DNA from: Aptenodytes patagonicus
Taxonomy: Eukaryota; Chordata; Aves; Sphenisciformes; Spheniscidae
Reading direction: 5' to 3'
DNA: 64,000 bases
Assembly (NCBI RefSeq): GCF_965638725.1
Contig: NC_134970.1
Location: 5,934,001-5,998,000 of the forward strand
The notes beneath the pieces are model-generated. The model did no database searches and had not been told where the DNA came from. It saw only the letters and a list, made by a program, of their open reading frames with translations. The first letter of the stretch is position 1. Every line of letters starts with the position of its first letter. The position numbers and the translations under genes are program-made. Below, one piece after another: positions 1 through 11,300 of this stretch.

Positions 1-2435
1 CGCCCTGGGCTCTGGAGCCAACACCTGCCGAGCTGCTCATCATCCCCTGCCCTCCCCGGGGAGATATCCCCCAGCAACTTGACACCCGGCATCGTTCTCT
101 ACCCAGCTAACAAGAAGCAGCCAAACACCATCCAGCCGGTCCCCACCAGTAGCTGCTTTCAACAGAAGTCACCCAGGAACCACCCTGGGGCCGTGCAGCC
201 GCAGCCCGGCTGCCGGGGAGCAGATGGGAGCCAGCCGGCCACCTGCGGTCCCCACGGCCGCCTGCCACCGGCCAGCCCTCCCCGCTGTCCCCAGCCTGGC
301 AATGCAGCTCCCGGGTCACGGCAAAGGCCAGGGAGCCGCTGGAATAAGGGAGCGGAGAAAGTGAAGCTGGCGGCTTCAGCTGGGGGACGCTTCCCACCGG
401 ATCCCCAAGGCTCCCACGGGACTCGGTGCGTGGAGCCTGTCGGCTCCTCTTTCACCAGCTGCCATGTGATTTTGCCCTGGGTATATTTTAAGCGCTGCCT
501 TTGACGTCACACCTTCTTCCCCAGGATGCTGCTTTCTATACATTTCCAGGCAAAACGGTCCCCAAATCTCCCCTTCAGCTCCCCCCCGTCGGGCACTGAT
601 CTCCCCTGGCCTGAATTTCCCCCCATCCCCTGCGGTATCGCCTCCCCACAGCCAGGTCACCCCTTAGCAGCTGAACAGAGCTGAGGGTGAGGGAGGGGAT
701 ATTTAATAATCCCCTTTGGCAGAACAAGGAAAAGCGGGGGGGGGGGGGAAACCACAGACTGTGAGATGCCCGGCTCACCCGGCAATCGGACTTGGGGCAG
801 GACCGGTCCCTTGGCCCCGCAGGGCAGATATGGGAAGCAAGGCATCAGGAGATGGAGCCACCCAGGGTGGTGGGTTCACCCTGCTCCCGCCTTCCTTTTG
901 GAGCTGGGTGCAAGTGAAAAATCCTTCCCGTGCCCCAACCGACCGTCCTGACAAGCCCCATCGGGCCTGACAGGGTCTGCATCAAACTGAGAGCCAGACC
1001 CCGTCCCGTCCCCTCCATCCCAGCTGCTCTCCTGGATTAGTCCCAGCCCCGAATGAATTGCTGCATCATGCCTCAGACCAGGGGCAAGCCTCCGAATCCC
1101 TCACCTCCCAGGCCTGAGCACCTCCAGGAGCAGGATTCGGTCATCTGGGGAGAAAGGCACGGGCAGGGATGGAGCAGCTCGGCCGCTGCGCTTGTTCCAG
1201 CGGCTGGGGAGTGTTTTGCAGCACTGCAGCACAAACACACACTGAGCTCTTCGCTTGCATGTCTCATCCCAGAAACAGCCGCTGTCTGTCCCCGGAGACC
1301 TTCACCTGAGCCTCGCTTCACCTCCCGTTGAGCTGTTTGGGCTGACCCATGACTGGCGGAGAGCAGCAGAGGGCAGAGATCCGACCTGTTTTTTCCCCTC
1401 CTCCCGGGAATTTTTACCTGCAGCTCCGTCTCAGCACATCCCCTTGGATCTCGGTGCCAACACCTGGCACACAAGTGCCTCCGTGTCCTTCCTCGGAGGT
1501 CCCCGAAGTCAGGCTGCCCGTGGAGATGCTGTGGGGATACCCACTGCCCCATACATGGCACAGACCCACCCTTCAATGCCCTGTGAGCGCCCCTGGCCCG
1601 AAAGAAACCCAAAACATCTGGCCGAGGGAGCATGTTTCCTTACCCCGGACCCTGGGCACAGACGGGTTTTTCTCTTTGAATCCCCCGGCCGTCACCCAGC
1701 CAGGCATTTCCACGGGCTCTCCTGCATCTTACCTGCCGGTGCGATGCCTCCGGCTGCGGTTCAGCCCCCATCTGAGCCATACCAGTGGAAGGGGAAAACT
1801 CAGGAGGTCTCAGGGCTGGGAGAGGTCACTCGGAGGACTAAAGCAGCTGATAAAAAAAAAAACCCATCCCAGCAGTTCAGCTGGAAACGATCATCCACGT
1901 GAAGACAAGTGGGTTGGGACGAGCCGCCCTCCCCTCCCTCGTGCCCCCCAACCCTCCAAGCTCCCCGCACGACGGGGTTTCACTGCGCTTTAAGGACACA
2001 GCAAGCCCCAAGGTATGTGAAACGCTGCTGGAGAGAAGAGCCTGGATGCCATCCCTCGCCCTCCCCGCTGAGCTCCCATCCACCCAGCGAGACAGCCGCC
2101 CGCGGGGCTGCCTCTCCCCTGCCTCGGTGCGGAGAAGCCACTGATGCTTGGCCCCTCTGGAAGAGCCGGGCTGCCCCACTATAGCTGGCACAAATGAAGG
2201 CATCTCCCCCCCCATTAGCCCCCTGGGGCTGATTCTTCTTCTCTCCCATCCAACAGCACAGACCCAGCCCGGCTGCAGTGGGGCAGGAGGAGGAATCGGG
2301 CTCGGGAGAGCTTTGAGGAGCATTTCTGCCTGGGCAGCATCTCCTGGGCTGAGCTGTGCGGGTCCAACGTGGCCACGCTGCCCCATCCCGCTCACACCAG
2401 GGATGCGGGCTCATGCCTTGAGCACCCTGCACTGA

Positions 2436-2538
2436 GGCAGGATTTGCTGCAGCTTTGCAAGAAGTTGGGAGAGAGGGATTTTTCAGCCAAGGCAGGGTTT
2501 GCTACAGCTTTGCCAGGAGCTGGGAGAGGGGGGATTTT
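2436..2538. repeat. Imperfect tandem duplication, period 55 bp
   Basis: Bases 2436-2483 and 2491-2538 align over 48 bases with a few substitutions. Both begin GGCAGG and share TTTGCT-CAGCTTTGC and GGGAGAG, ending in GGATTTT. It is a two-copy local duplication with no evidence of function. Confidence 0.8.
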
Positions 2539-3854
2539 CCTCCCCAGGTCTCCTTACCTGGACAGGGTGACAGCAGGAGACGGCTCTGCCGAGGGGAGAT
2601 GTGCCGGCCACGCAGTGTGATGGGTGTACCCCCAGCTGCAGCGGGGATGGCTGTGGTTTGGCTTTGTACCTGTTCAATCCTCCCGTGTTTCTAGTTTCTC
2701 CTTCTTTCCCCCAGTGCCCAGAGCTTTCTGTGCCTGCTGTGAAGTGGGGGTTCCCCTGCTGTGCCCCATCACTTCCCCTGAGGCTCCGGCACCGCCTGGA
2801 GCCAAGCGAAGCTGGAGACAGTGCTGAGATCAAGCAACGCTTGATGGGATCAGGGAAGGATTTACTCAGGCCTCAGCAAACAGGGTTTTCTTCCCCATTA
2901 ACAGTGCTTAGAGCTTCCAGGACCTCACAGCGGGATCCCAGCTGGGGACCCCCCCCCAGGGCATCCCCCCACGAGAGCACCTCGAAACCAGCCATTCAGG
3001 GACTTCCCGGGGCATCTTCCAGTAGAAACACCCAGCCAGCTCAGCCTTCACGTGGGAAACCATCCAGGCACCAACCGCCTCTCGGTCCCCGTCCCGTCCC
3101 CCCTCCCCACAGCATCCCCACGGCTGTCAGCACGCGGAGCTGCTGCCAAGACAGCAGCGTGCTCCATTGTCCGGGTCAGGCTTTAACCACTGCCACCCAA
3201 GAGGAGGTCTGGACACCCAACAAAACTGGCAACGCCAAAGAGACCCCGGAGGAGGTGAAGAGACAAACAACCAGAGAAATCAGCCCCAAAAAAACAATGC
3301 ATCTTTTTGATGCCGGGATAAAGCCCATCGTCCCCGCTGCAGGGCTCGACCTCAGATGAATGACACAGCCACCGCTGCTGAGAAAGGGACCGTGGAGGAA
3401 TGCGGCCACGCGGGGGTTCCCCGGGGGATGTTCGTGTTTGGGAGAGGGGATTGCAAAGCCTGTGGCCTTTCAAGCCACGGCCCCGTCGGAGACGAGCGCT
3501 TGTGGCTCCATTTCAGCTGCACCATCTGGAAATTTAACCCCTAGGCAGAGCTGGGGGGCTGAGCACAACCCAGGAGCTGGGGAGGGGGCTGCGAATCAAG
3601 GGGAGGGTGGAGGGATGCAGAGGGAGCCCGGATAAAATAGGAACCATTCAATCAGGCTGATTTTGCAGACATTTTAACCTTTCCTTCTCTTTGTTACCTG
3701 GAATTTACAGCCTCTTCAAGAAGATGCTCAAAGCTGAAGCCAAGGGCACAAAACACGCAGCACCATCTCTCTGTAGCCGGGGATGGGGAAGATCGGATGG
3801 AACCAGCAGGTCCCAGCCCCCACCGTGCCTTAATTTCTCCACGTACGAAGATAT

Positions 3855-3859
3855 CTCCT
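3855..3859. repeat. Target-site duplication, left copy (CTCCT)
   Basis: Exact 5-bp match to 4997-5001, directly abutting the LTR terminus. Confidence 0.9.
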
Positions 3860-4996
3860 TGTGGTGGGTTGATCCTGGCTGGACACCAGGTGCCCACCAA
3901 GGCCGCTCTATCACTCCCCCTCCTCAGCTGGACAGGGGAGGGAAAAATATAACGAAAAGCTCGTGGGTTGAGATAAGGACAGGGAGAGATCACTCACCAA
4001 TTACCGTCACGGGCAAAACAGACTTGACTTGGGGAAATTAGCTCAATTTATTACCAATCAAATCAGAGTAGGGTAATGAGAAATAAAACCTATTCTCAAA
4101 ACACCTTCCCCGCCCCATCCCTCCCCTTCTTCCCGGGCTCAGCTTCACTCCCGAATTCTCTCCCTCCTCCCCTCCAGTGGCGCAGGGGGACGTGGAATGG
4201 GGGTTGGGGTCAGTCCATCACACGTTGTCTCTGCCGCTCCTTCCTCCTCAGGGGGAGGACTCCTCACACTCCTCCCCTGCTCCAGCGTGGGGTCCCTCCC
4301 ACGGGAGACGGTCATCCACGAACTTCTCCAACGTGAGTCCTTCACGAACTGCTCCAGCGTGGGTCCCTTCCACGGGGTGCAGTCCTTCAGGAACAGCCTG
4401 CTCCAGCGTGGGTCCCCCACGGGGTCACAAGTCCTGCCAGCAAACCTGCTCCAGCGCGGGCTCCTCTCTCTCCACAGGGTCACAGGTCCTGCCAGGAGCC
4501 TGCTCCAGCGCGGGCTTCCCACGGGGTCACAGCCTCCTTCAGGCGCATCCACCTGCTCCGGCGTGGGGTCCTCCACAGGCTGCAGGTGGGTATCTGCTCT
4601 ACCGTGGAGCTCCGTGGGCTGCAGGGGGACAGCCTGCCTCACCATGGTCTTCACCACGGGCTGCAGGGGAATCTCTGCTCCGGCACCTGGAGCACCTCCT
4701 CCCCCTCCTTCTTCCCTGACCTGGGTGTCTGCAGGGCTGTTTCTCTCACATATTCTCACTCCTCTCTCCGGCTACAGTTGCTGTTGCGCAGCAACTTTTT
4801 CCCCTTCTTAAATATGTTCTCATCCCAGAGGCGCTACCACCGTCGCTGATGGGCTCGGCCTTGGCCAGCGGCGGGTCCATCTTGGAGCCGGTGGCATTGG
4901 CTCTATCGCACATGGGGGAAGCTTCTAGCAACTTCTCACAGAAGCCACCCCTGTAGCCCCTCTGCTACCAAAACCTTGCCACACAAACCCAACACA
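3860..4996 (-). mobile_element. Solo LTR of an avian endogenous retrovirus (ERVL-like)
   Basis: The element is 1137 bp long, begins TG (TGTGGTGGGTTGA) and ends CA (CCCAACACA). It is flanked by an exact 5-bp direct repeat CTCCT at 3855-3859 and 4997-5001, the signature of retroviral integration. A 5-bp duplication is usual for ERVL/class III elements. I recognise the sequence as an abundant bird LTR family usually written in the opposite orientation (starting TGTGTTGGGTTTG), so I place it on the minus strand; an AATAAA then falls at 4047-4052. No gag, pol or env sequence is present, so it is a solo LTR left by LTR-LTR recombination. The exact family name is uncertain. Confidence 0.92.
4275..4580. 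repeat. Diverged internal tandem repeat within the LTR
   Basis: About seven units built on CTCCAGCGTGGGTCCC recur at roughly 40-65 bp intervals, near 4281, 4326, 4349, 4400, 4450, 4503 and 4556. Each is followed by an ACGGGG-type segment. The array explains the long but meaningless open frame on the minus strand across the LTR. Confidence 0.75.
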
Positions 4997-5001
4997 CTCC
5001 T
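4997..5001. repeat. Target-site duplication, right copy (CTCCT)
   Basis: Exact 5-bp match to 3855-3859, directly abutting the other LTR terminus. Confidence 0.9.
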
Positions 5002-8000
5002 CATCTAAACACCTCAGCGGATTAGGCTTTGGGTTTGCACTCTGAGCCTCCATTCGGGGTGGAAATAGGGGCTGGGGGTGCAGGGGAAGGTGGGATCCTG
5101 CTTTGGGGAAGGGTTGGGAAGTCCTGGGGAATAAGTCAGCAAAAACAAGAATAAGAGGAGTCAGGAGAGAGGATGAGGAAAGGGAAGAGCGAGGAGGCGG
5201 CGGTGGCGGGGAGACAGACTGCGCCGACCATCTGCTGCGGGTGCTTTTAATTGCTTGGGCTCATTTCAGCTCCGCTGCCTCAGCTTTGCTGCAAGAGCTG
5301 CCAGCGATGGGAGCCGGTCCCCAGCACCAGCCTGGACTCAGGGATGGGGCAGGATGAGACCCAGCCCCGGAGCAGCCCAGATGCAACGGGGGGAAAGAAA
5401 GGAGCTGGGTTTTGCAGGGCTCAGCTGGGGAAAGCAGCATCTGTGCCAAGGATGGGACCAGCCAGGGCTCCATCACCAAACCACCCGCTGGGGCCAGGGA
5501 CCTCCGGCAACCGGCTCCGGCAGAGCCACGCTGGAGCAGGGGAAGGAAGAGCTGCTCAGAGCAGCCGCAGATGCTTTACACAACCAGGCAGACGCCCCGA
5601 TCCCTCACAGCTTTTTAAAGATGCCTCGATTCAAGCACTCGAGCTTGAGAAGGGGATGCGCACCTGGGGCTGCTGAGCTCTGCTCCAGGCTATAATTATC
5701 CCCCCTCTCCCCCAGCAGCTCCTTCTGTACCATCTGCACCTCCTGACACCTCCCTCGCTCTTCCCATCACTGCCCTCCTGCCCGCCCCCCCCCCAAAACC
5801 CACACCCCCAAATCACCTATACCAACCTGATACCAACCGGCAGGAGTGGGCGCAAAAATCACCGGCCGTAAATTTGGGCATCCCCTGCCCTCCTCAGCGT
5901 GGGATCTCTCTCGACAGTCCAGGAACCCCCATCAGGGGACCAGCACCGTGCTCGTGGCCAAGGCCACCGGCCCCTGCCACGCTGCAGCCCGCCCTGGGTG
6001 GCTTTGGGGGTTCCCCACCGTCGCAAGGGCTGGAGCCCATGAGGTCTTTGTCTCAGCCCTACCACAACACAAAGAATAACAGCAAGCCATTGTGCCCCCC
6101 ACAGCCCTTTTATCCCCCATTTGGGGGGTCAGCATGGGAGGGAAAACCCAGCTGTTAATTATCCCTTCATCACATATGCAAAAAGCCAGCTGCCTATCGG
6201 CTGAACCACATGAATCTACTCACACGATGCAGCATCCGCTCTCCCATTGGCTTAGTGGCCGGCATTGATTTACAGGCTGGGCATCGCCTGCCCTTTGGGG
6301 GGTCCCTGGGCTCCCAAAAAGTCCCAAATCCCTCGCTGGGCTGGTCCGGATCTGCCCACCACCACCGCGGATCCCATTTACTGGGGCCTGTTAATCGTTT
6401 GCACACAGCGGGGATGGCCCCGGGAGGAAAACAGGGGGACAATGCTGCACCACAACCCCCACGTCTCCGTGCACGCCAGGAAAAACCAGCAGGACCTGTG
6501 GATCCCAGCTCCTGGCACCCTGGGGTTTTGCAGGGGGATTCCATGGAGGATCCCAGTGTCTCCATGCTAGGAGCGCTGGGAATGCTGAACTCTCTGTGCT
6601 GTCTCGCAACAGGGATCACCTGTATCCTGCAAAACTGCTGGGTGTTAGGATTCAGAGGGGAAAAGGCAGCCCGTCTCCCCACGTCAGAGGTGTGTGCTGG
6701 GCGGGAGGGATCGGGGTGGTCCGGTCGGGAAGCCGGGGGGCTCAGCCAAGCACCGGAGCCGTGCATCCCTCGCCAGAGTGTTTACAAACAGGATTAGCGC
6801 TGCCAGCAGATTAAACACGCCATGCCTGGGGTGTAATTGCCTTCCTTGGGAAAGTTCGATGTTGAACTCCAAGGCTATAGCGAGCTGCAGCGTCCAAGCA
6901 CTGGGTGCCAGCTGTGATGAATCTGTCGGGCCTCTGCTGGTGCTCGGTCTCCGAGCCGCTCGCCAACCCCAGAGGGTGAAATCATCCTGGTAAAGCCGAA
7001 AGCTGGGGATGGACCTGGGGCATCAGTGGAGGTGAGAGGCTGAGGGCAGCGGAGGGGATTTGGGAGCCAAATCAGTGTCCTGTGTTTGGGCGAGAGCCAG
7101 CAGGTCCCCGTCGGACCCTGAGCCCAGGCAGCTCCTTCCAAAACCCGCCTGAAGGGACAGCCAGGCAAAATTGGGAAGACACATCCAAGCGATCGCTCAC
7201 CAAGAGGCTTAACACAATCAGCTTAGAGCACCATCGAGAAAAAGCCACGGTTGAAAGAAGTCAGATCCTTAATCTTGGAGGAAATCCTGCTCCGAACCCG
7301 GCTTTTCCCTCCCTGCCCCATCCGTTCCCTTGGGACTTCACCCTCCTTTTTCCAGCACCCCAGGAGGGTTTATCCATTGGATCACGGAGAGCAGGGTCAG
7401 GCTGGGGATGGACCAAGCGCTGGGGCCACCCATCTGCAAACACGTGGGTGGAGAGAGGCAAAAGAGAGCCCACGGGAGATGTTTCTGACCCTGACATGGG
7501 GAATCTTGCAGATAAGGCGGCAGCTGGCACGCGTGGGGTTGGGGAGAGAGGCTGGTATTTGGGGGGGGGGGGGGGGGGGGGGGGGAGCCACCGCCACTGG
7601 GATAAACCCCGAGGGTCAGGAGTTTGAGCATTAAAAGGGGAAAAAAAGGGTGATTGGAAAGGGGCGCCTTCAGCTGCCGCGTGAGCAGGATGCAGCCGAG
7701 GCACCGTACTGCAAACACAGGGGTCCCCTCTCCGAGAAGGACAGGGACCCTACTCCTGATTTACCCCAGGACCGGGAAGGGATCCCATGAGCAGCCATGC
7801 TGGGAGAGCGAGCCAGCCCCTCTTCCTACCTCATTTCACCAGGTAATTGCCTCTCCCAATTACACGATTAGCGTAAGCAAAGGTCATTACAGAACGGAGG
7901 CGTATAATCATACAGCGACTGCCGTGATTTCGGGTGGCAAACTGAGGAGCGAGACGCGTTTGGGCAGACGATGCTGGGAGGGAAATCACCTCCAAAAAGC

Positions 8001-8085
8001 GGGGAACGGGGTCAACACGGCAGCCTCGCACGCGCATTTGCACACGCGTGCGCGCTAACAGCCCCTATGGTCACATGAACAGCTC
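5002..8085. other. Intergenic, no gene found
   Basis: GC-rich non-coding sequence with no supportable exon on either strand. It contains a G25 run at 7561-7585. From about 7840 it becomes richer in ATTA/TAAT motifs (CCAATTACACGATTAGCG near 7855), leading into the paired element that follows. Confidence 0.55.
7561..7585 (+). repeat. Homopolymer G25
   Basis: Twenty-five consecutive G. The length may not be assembled accurately, and the run could form a G-quadruplex. Confidence 0.95.
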
Positions 8086-8336
8086 GGTGGAAGGATGAAT
8101 TAGGGAGCCAGGCAGCCGCCAAGCAATTTGGGATTGCAGTGGGTCAATTGTATTAACGCACACAGGTCCTCTGCCCCGTTTCTTCCTTTTCCTCCAGCAC
8201 AGGCCTCAGGTCTGCAGCATTTTTCTGCTTTATAATTGCCCAGAGGGAGGCATTAATGGCCGGCTGGAAGGATAAATTGCACGGCCAGGCAGCTGCTAGC
8301 CATTTAGGATTGCAACGTGTTAATTATGTTAAAGGC
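8086..8336. promoter_or_regulatory. Candidate duplicated homeodomain-responsive element
   Basis: Two 75-bp stretches, 8086-8160 and 8262-8336, align at roughly three quarters identity. They share GGAAGGAT-AATT, GCCAGGCAGC-GC and GGATTGCA in the same order, about 176 bp apart. At matching positions each holds a near-palindromic paired-homeodomain dimer site (TAATNNNATTA) with one mismatch: CAATTGTATTA at 8145-8155 and TAATTATGTTA at 8321-8331. The duplication is seen directly. A regulatory role, for example as an enhancer of ALX3 about 16 kb away, is inference. Confidence 0.4.
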
Positions 8337-11300
8337 ACTAGATAATCTCACTGCATTGATGAGGGGAGGGAGGTGGTGGAGAGATGCTGTGGCATGTCCA
8401 AGGCATTGGAGGGAATTAGGTGCCTACAGCCAAAGATGCACAGGCACCTTGTTCCCACCAGCTCCTTTGGAAAAGGCAAGTTTTTAAACTGTAATAGCCT
8501 GATCTAGAGATGTTTAGAGCCTGAGCATGTTGTATTTGGACAGGCAGGGCTGGAGAAGCCGTTTCCCCTCCGGTGACGCCAGGCTGACCCAGGCAAGTGC
8601 CTGCAGCAGGTTGCACAGGGGAGGACGGCGGGGAAACGCTCTGTCCTTGCAGGGAAGAAATCAGTCGCGATGGAGAAACCTCCTTTCCACCGGGGAGACG
8701 GTTCAGCTCCACGCCCAGACCTCCGGAGGCTGCACTCCCCGGGGCGAGCGGGCAGGACCCTCTGCCTCCGGCCGGGCTCATCGGGGGCCGGTGCCACCGA
8801 CCTTCCCTCTCCGGGGTCCCGTTGTCACTAGATGGCAGTGGAGCACCTCCGTGAGGCTCCGGGGGAGCCCGGAGCCTCGGGAGACACCCCCCCGCCCCGA
8901 GCCTCTCCCATCCCCTCCGGGCAGACCCCAGAGTGATGCCCGGAGCCATCCAGCCCCAGTGCTGGTCCAAAGGGATCCCAGATTGGATCTCGGCAAACCC
9001 AAGCTGCGAGGCATCGGCGTTGCCCTGGATACAGCTCGTTTTCTGGCTGAGGTTTTATTTGGGTGGAAAAAATGAAGATCTTGGCTGCTTAGCAGGGATT
9101 TGTCCTGCAACGGTCTCGGTTCTGGACTCACGTGCGCTGTCCACGTTTCTGCCCGACAGAGCCCAGGAGCGAGCGTGATGCAGATCTCAAATTCCCCACT
9201 CGGTCCCGGTGCTGCAATATAACCCGCAGCCCTTGCACAGACCCCGGCTGTCCCCTCACCACGGGGACAGGGCCACATGCAGGGACCCCATGTTATACAA
9301 GCTATAAACAGGGGAGGCAAGACAAACCCCGGAGCTGCCATCCCCATCCTGGGCTACCATCTCTCTGGGGTAAAAACAGACTAATTTAACCCAGACACAA
9401 TCCTGTGGGAACAAGGAATTAAACTGCCCAGCCAGACTGGCAGCAGAGCAGCCGATGCCAGCACTCCCAAATGAGGAATCCCTCAAGAAAATCAGTTTAG
9501 TTCAATCGCTGCAGCAGTTGGCACATGGCTACAAACGAATCTAGAAACCAGCTCCACTAAGTCAGCGTAATTCCTGGGCATGCATCGGCTCTGGTTTTAC
9601 AGTCCTTCAAGCAGGGCGCTCCATCTACAGCGGAGTGGACTTTTGGAGATGTCTGGTTTTCCTGCCTCAGCATCGCACCTTCCCTCTGCCCTCCAGGACC
9701 AGCAGCCGCGACGGGGCAGCCCTGGAGCTGAATCAATTCCCGCTTGGGAAAGAGATAGCGAAACCTGGAGATGGTCTCTTCTCCAGTGTGGTCACATCTG
9801 GGATGTGCAGCTCCAGGCTAAAACACCCGGTCAAAGTGCCCAGGAGCACCTGAAAAGGGAGAAATTCATTCCCAAATTCAAGACTAGCTGCGAGGACAAA
9901 GCCCCCAGACCCAGCAGAGCAGAGGGATGTCGCAGCGCAGGCAGGGGACACCGCAGGACCGGGGTGCAGGGATGGAGGTGAGGTCAGGGAATGGACGTAT
10001 CCTGAGCTGGGTTGATAAAAGATGGGAATAAATAAGCCAGAATTGCTCAGCTCCTCTGGTCCACGCTGTGTGGAGAGCATCGAGATGCAGGGCTGGCGTG
10101 ATATGAGACATCCCCTCCAAGCCCAGCAAAACCAGTATCCCACCAGCACCTTCATCTGGCAAAATCCACAGCACCCACCACCTGCCCAGTACGAGCTCCC
10201 AGACCAGCTTGAGAGAGAGATTTTAGGGTTTCTCCCTCCTTTTGGGCATGGCCAGGCCAGACCCCAAGCACGGGGAGGTGAAGAGGGACAGGAAAACCAG
10301 ACAGAGCCTTGCTTTGCAATCCCTGACTCAAATCTTACCAGGGAGCAGGTGGGATCCACGAGTCCCTGGGGCTTCAGCAACCACAGCAAAGCCTAAAAAC
10401 AGGGATGGCATTAAATCACGACAAACACCCAGTTATTTATTGGGTGCTTCAGTGGGTGCAGGTGTGCCTGGCAGCTTTTAACCACACAGAAACCAACGCT
10501 GCTGGCAGAAATCAGGGTGATGCAGTCCAGCTGCGGTGCTGGAGAGCGGCACTAAGACCACATCCATCCTCCGAAGGGATTTATTTCTTTGGCAGCGAGA
10601 AGGAGGGAAAGCAGCAAGATCTGCTCATTCTCAGCTGTGTTTCCACAGTCCCCCAGGACCTGCGTTCCCTGACACCGGGGCATCGGATTTCCACGGCTGA
10701 GGATCAGCCTCTTATCACCCGGGTCTGCAGGAAATTGGGGCTGATGGGAGGCCCTGGGAGCCAGGATGGGGTTTGGAGGCTGCTGCTGGGACAGGCACAG
10801 AGCCCAGGTCCCTTTGGGGGCACCAAGCCTATGGGCTGGGTAAAACACATCGGGGTGCACCCCAGGGGGGCATTTGGGATTTACCCCAGGGATTGCTTGT
10901 TTGGGGAAGGCACAGCACTCGCCTCCTGCCTTCTTGCATCACCATGCAGGTCCTGGGATGGGTATGTGAAATAGGGTAGTGGGGTAGGGTAGCCCGTGCT
11001 GGGCTCTGCAGCCAACATGGCAGCGAGCCCCCCTCCTCCTCTTCCTCCTCTTCTACAGGCTGCAGGAGAAGGAGGGAAAGATGTTTGCAGGGAGCCTCCA
11101 AGAAAAGAAACCCCAAGGGCTTGACCCCATGTCCTGTTACCCCTCAACCTCTACCCTAAACCAAGAAGAAAACAGGAGACAGCAGCTATTGAACAGGAGC
11201 CCCTCCACCTGCTGTCAATCACCCTGACTCGGGACAGCTGATGACAGTGATTGACAGCAGCCCAGGAAGGGGCTGAGCCCCTCTGCTGGGGTCTTCCCTG

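Larger units (their letters stand above)
1..3859. other. Intergenic, no gene found
   Basis: No open frame here shows a recognisable domain, a splice-consistent exon or similarity to the expected neighbour SLC6A17. The only structure I noted is an imperfect tandem duplication at 2436-2538 and a G13 run at 736-748. Conserved gene order suggests this is the distal part of the ALX3-SLC6A17 intergenic interval. Confidence 0.6.

Noticed and set aside
4145-4759. 204-residue minus-strand frame with periodic sequence
   Set aside because: It lies wholly inside the LTR. The periodicity reflects the LTR internal repeat, not a protein.
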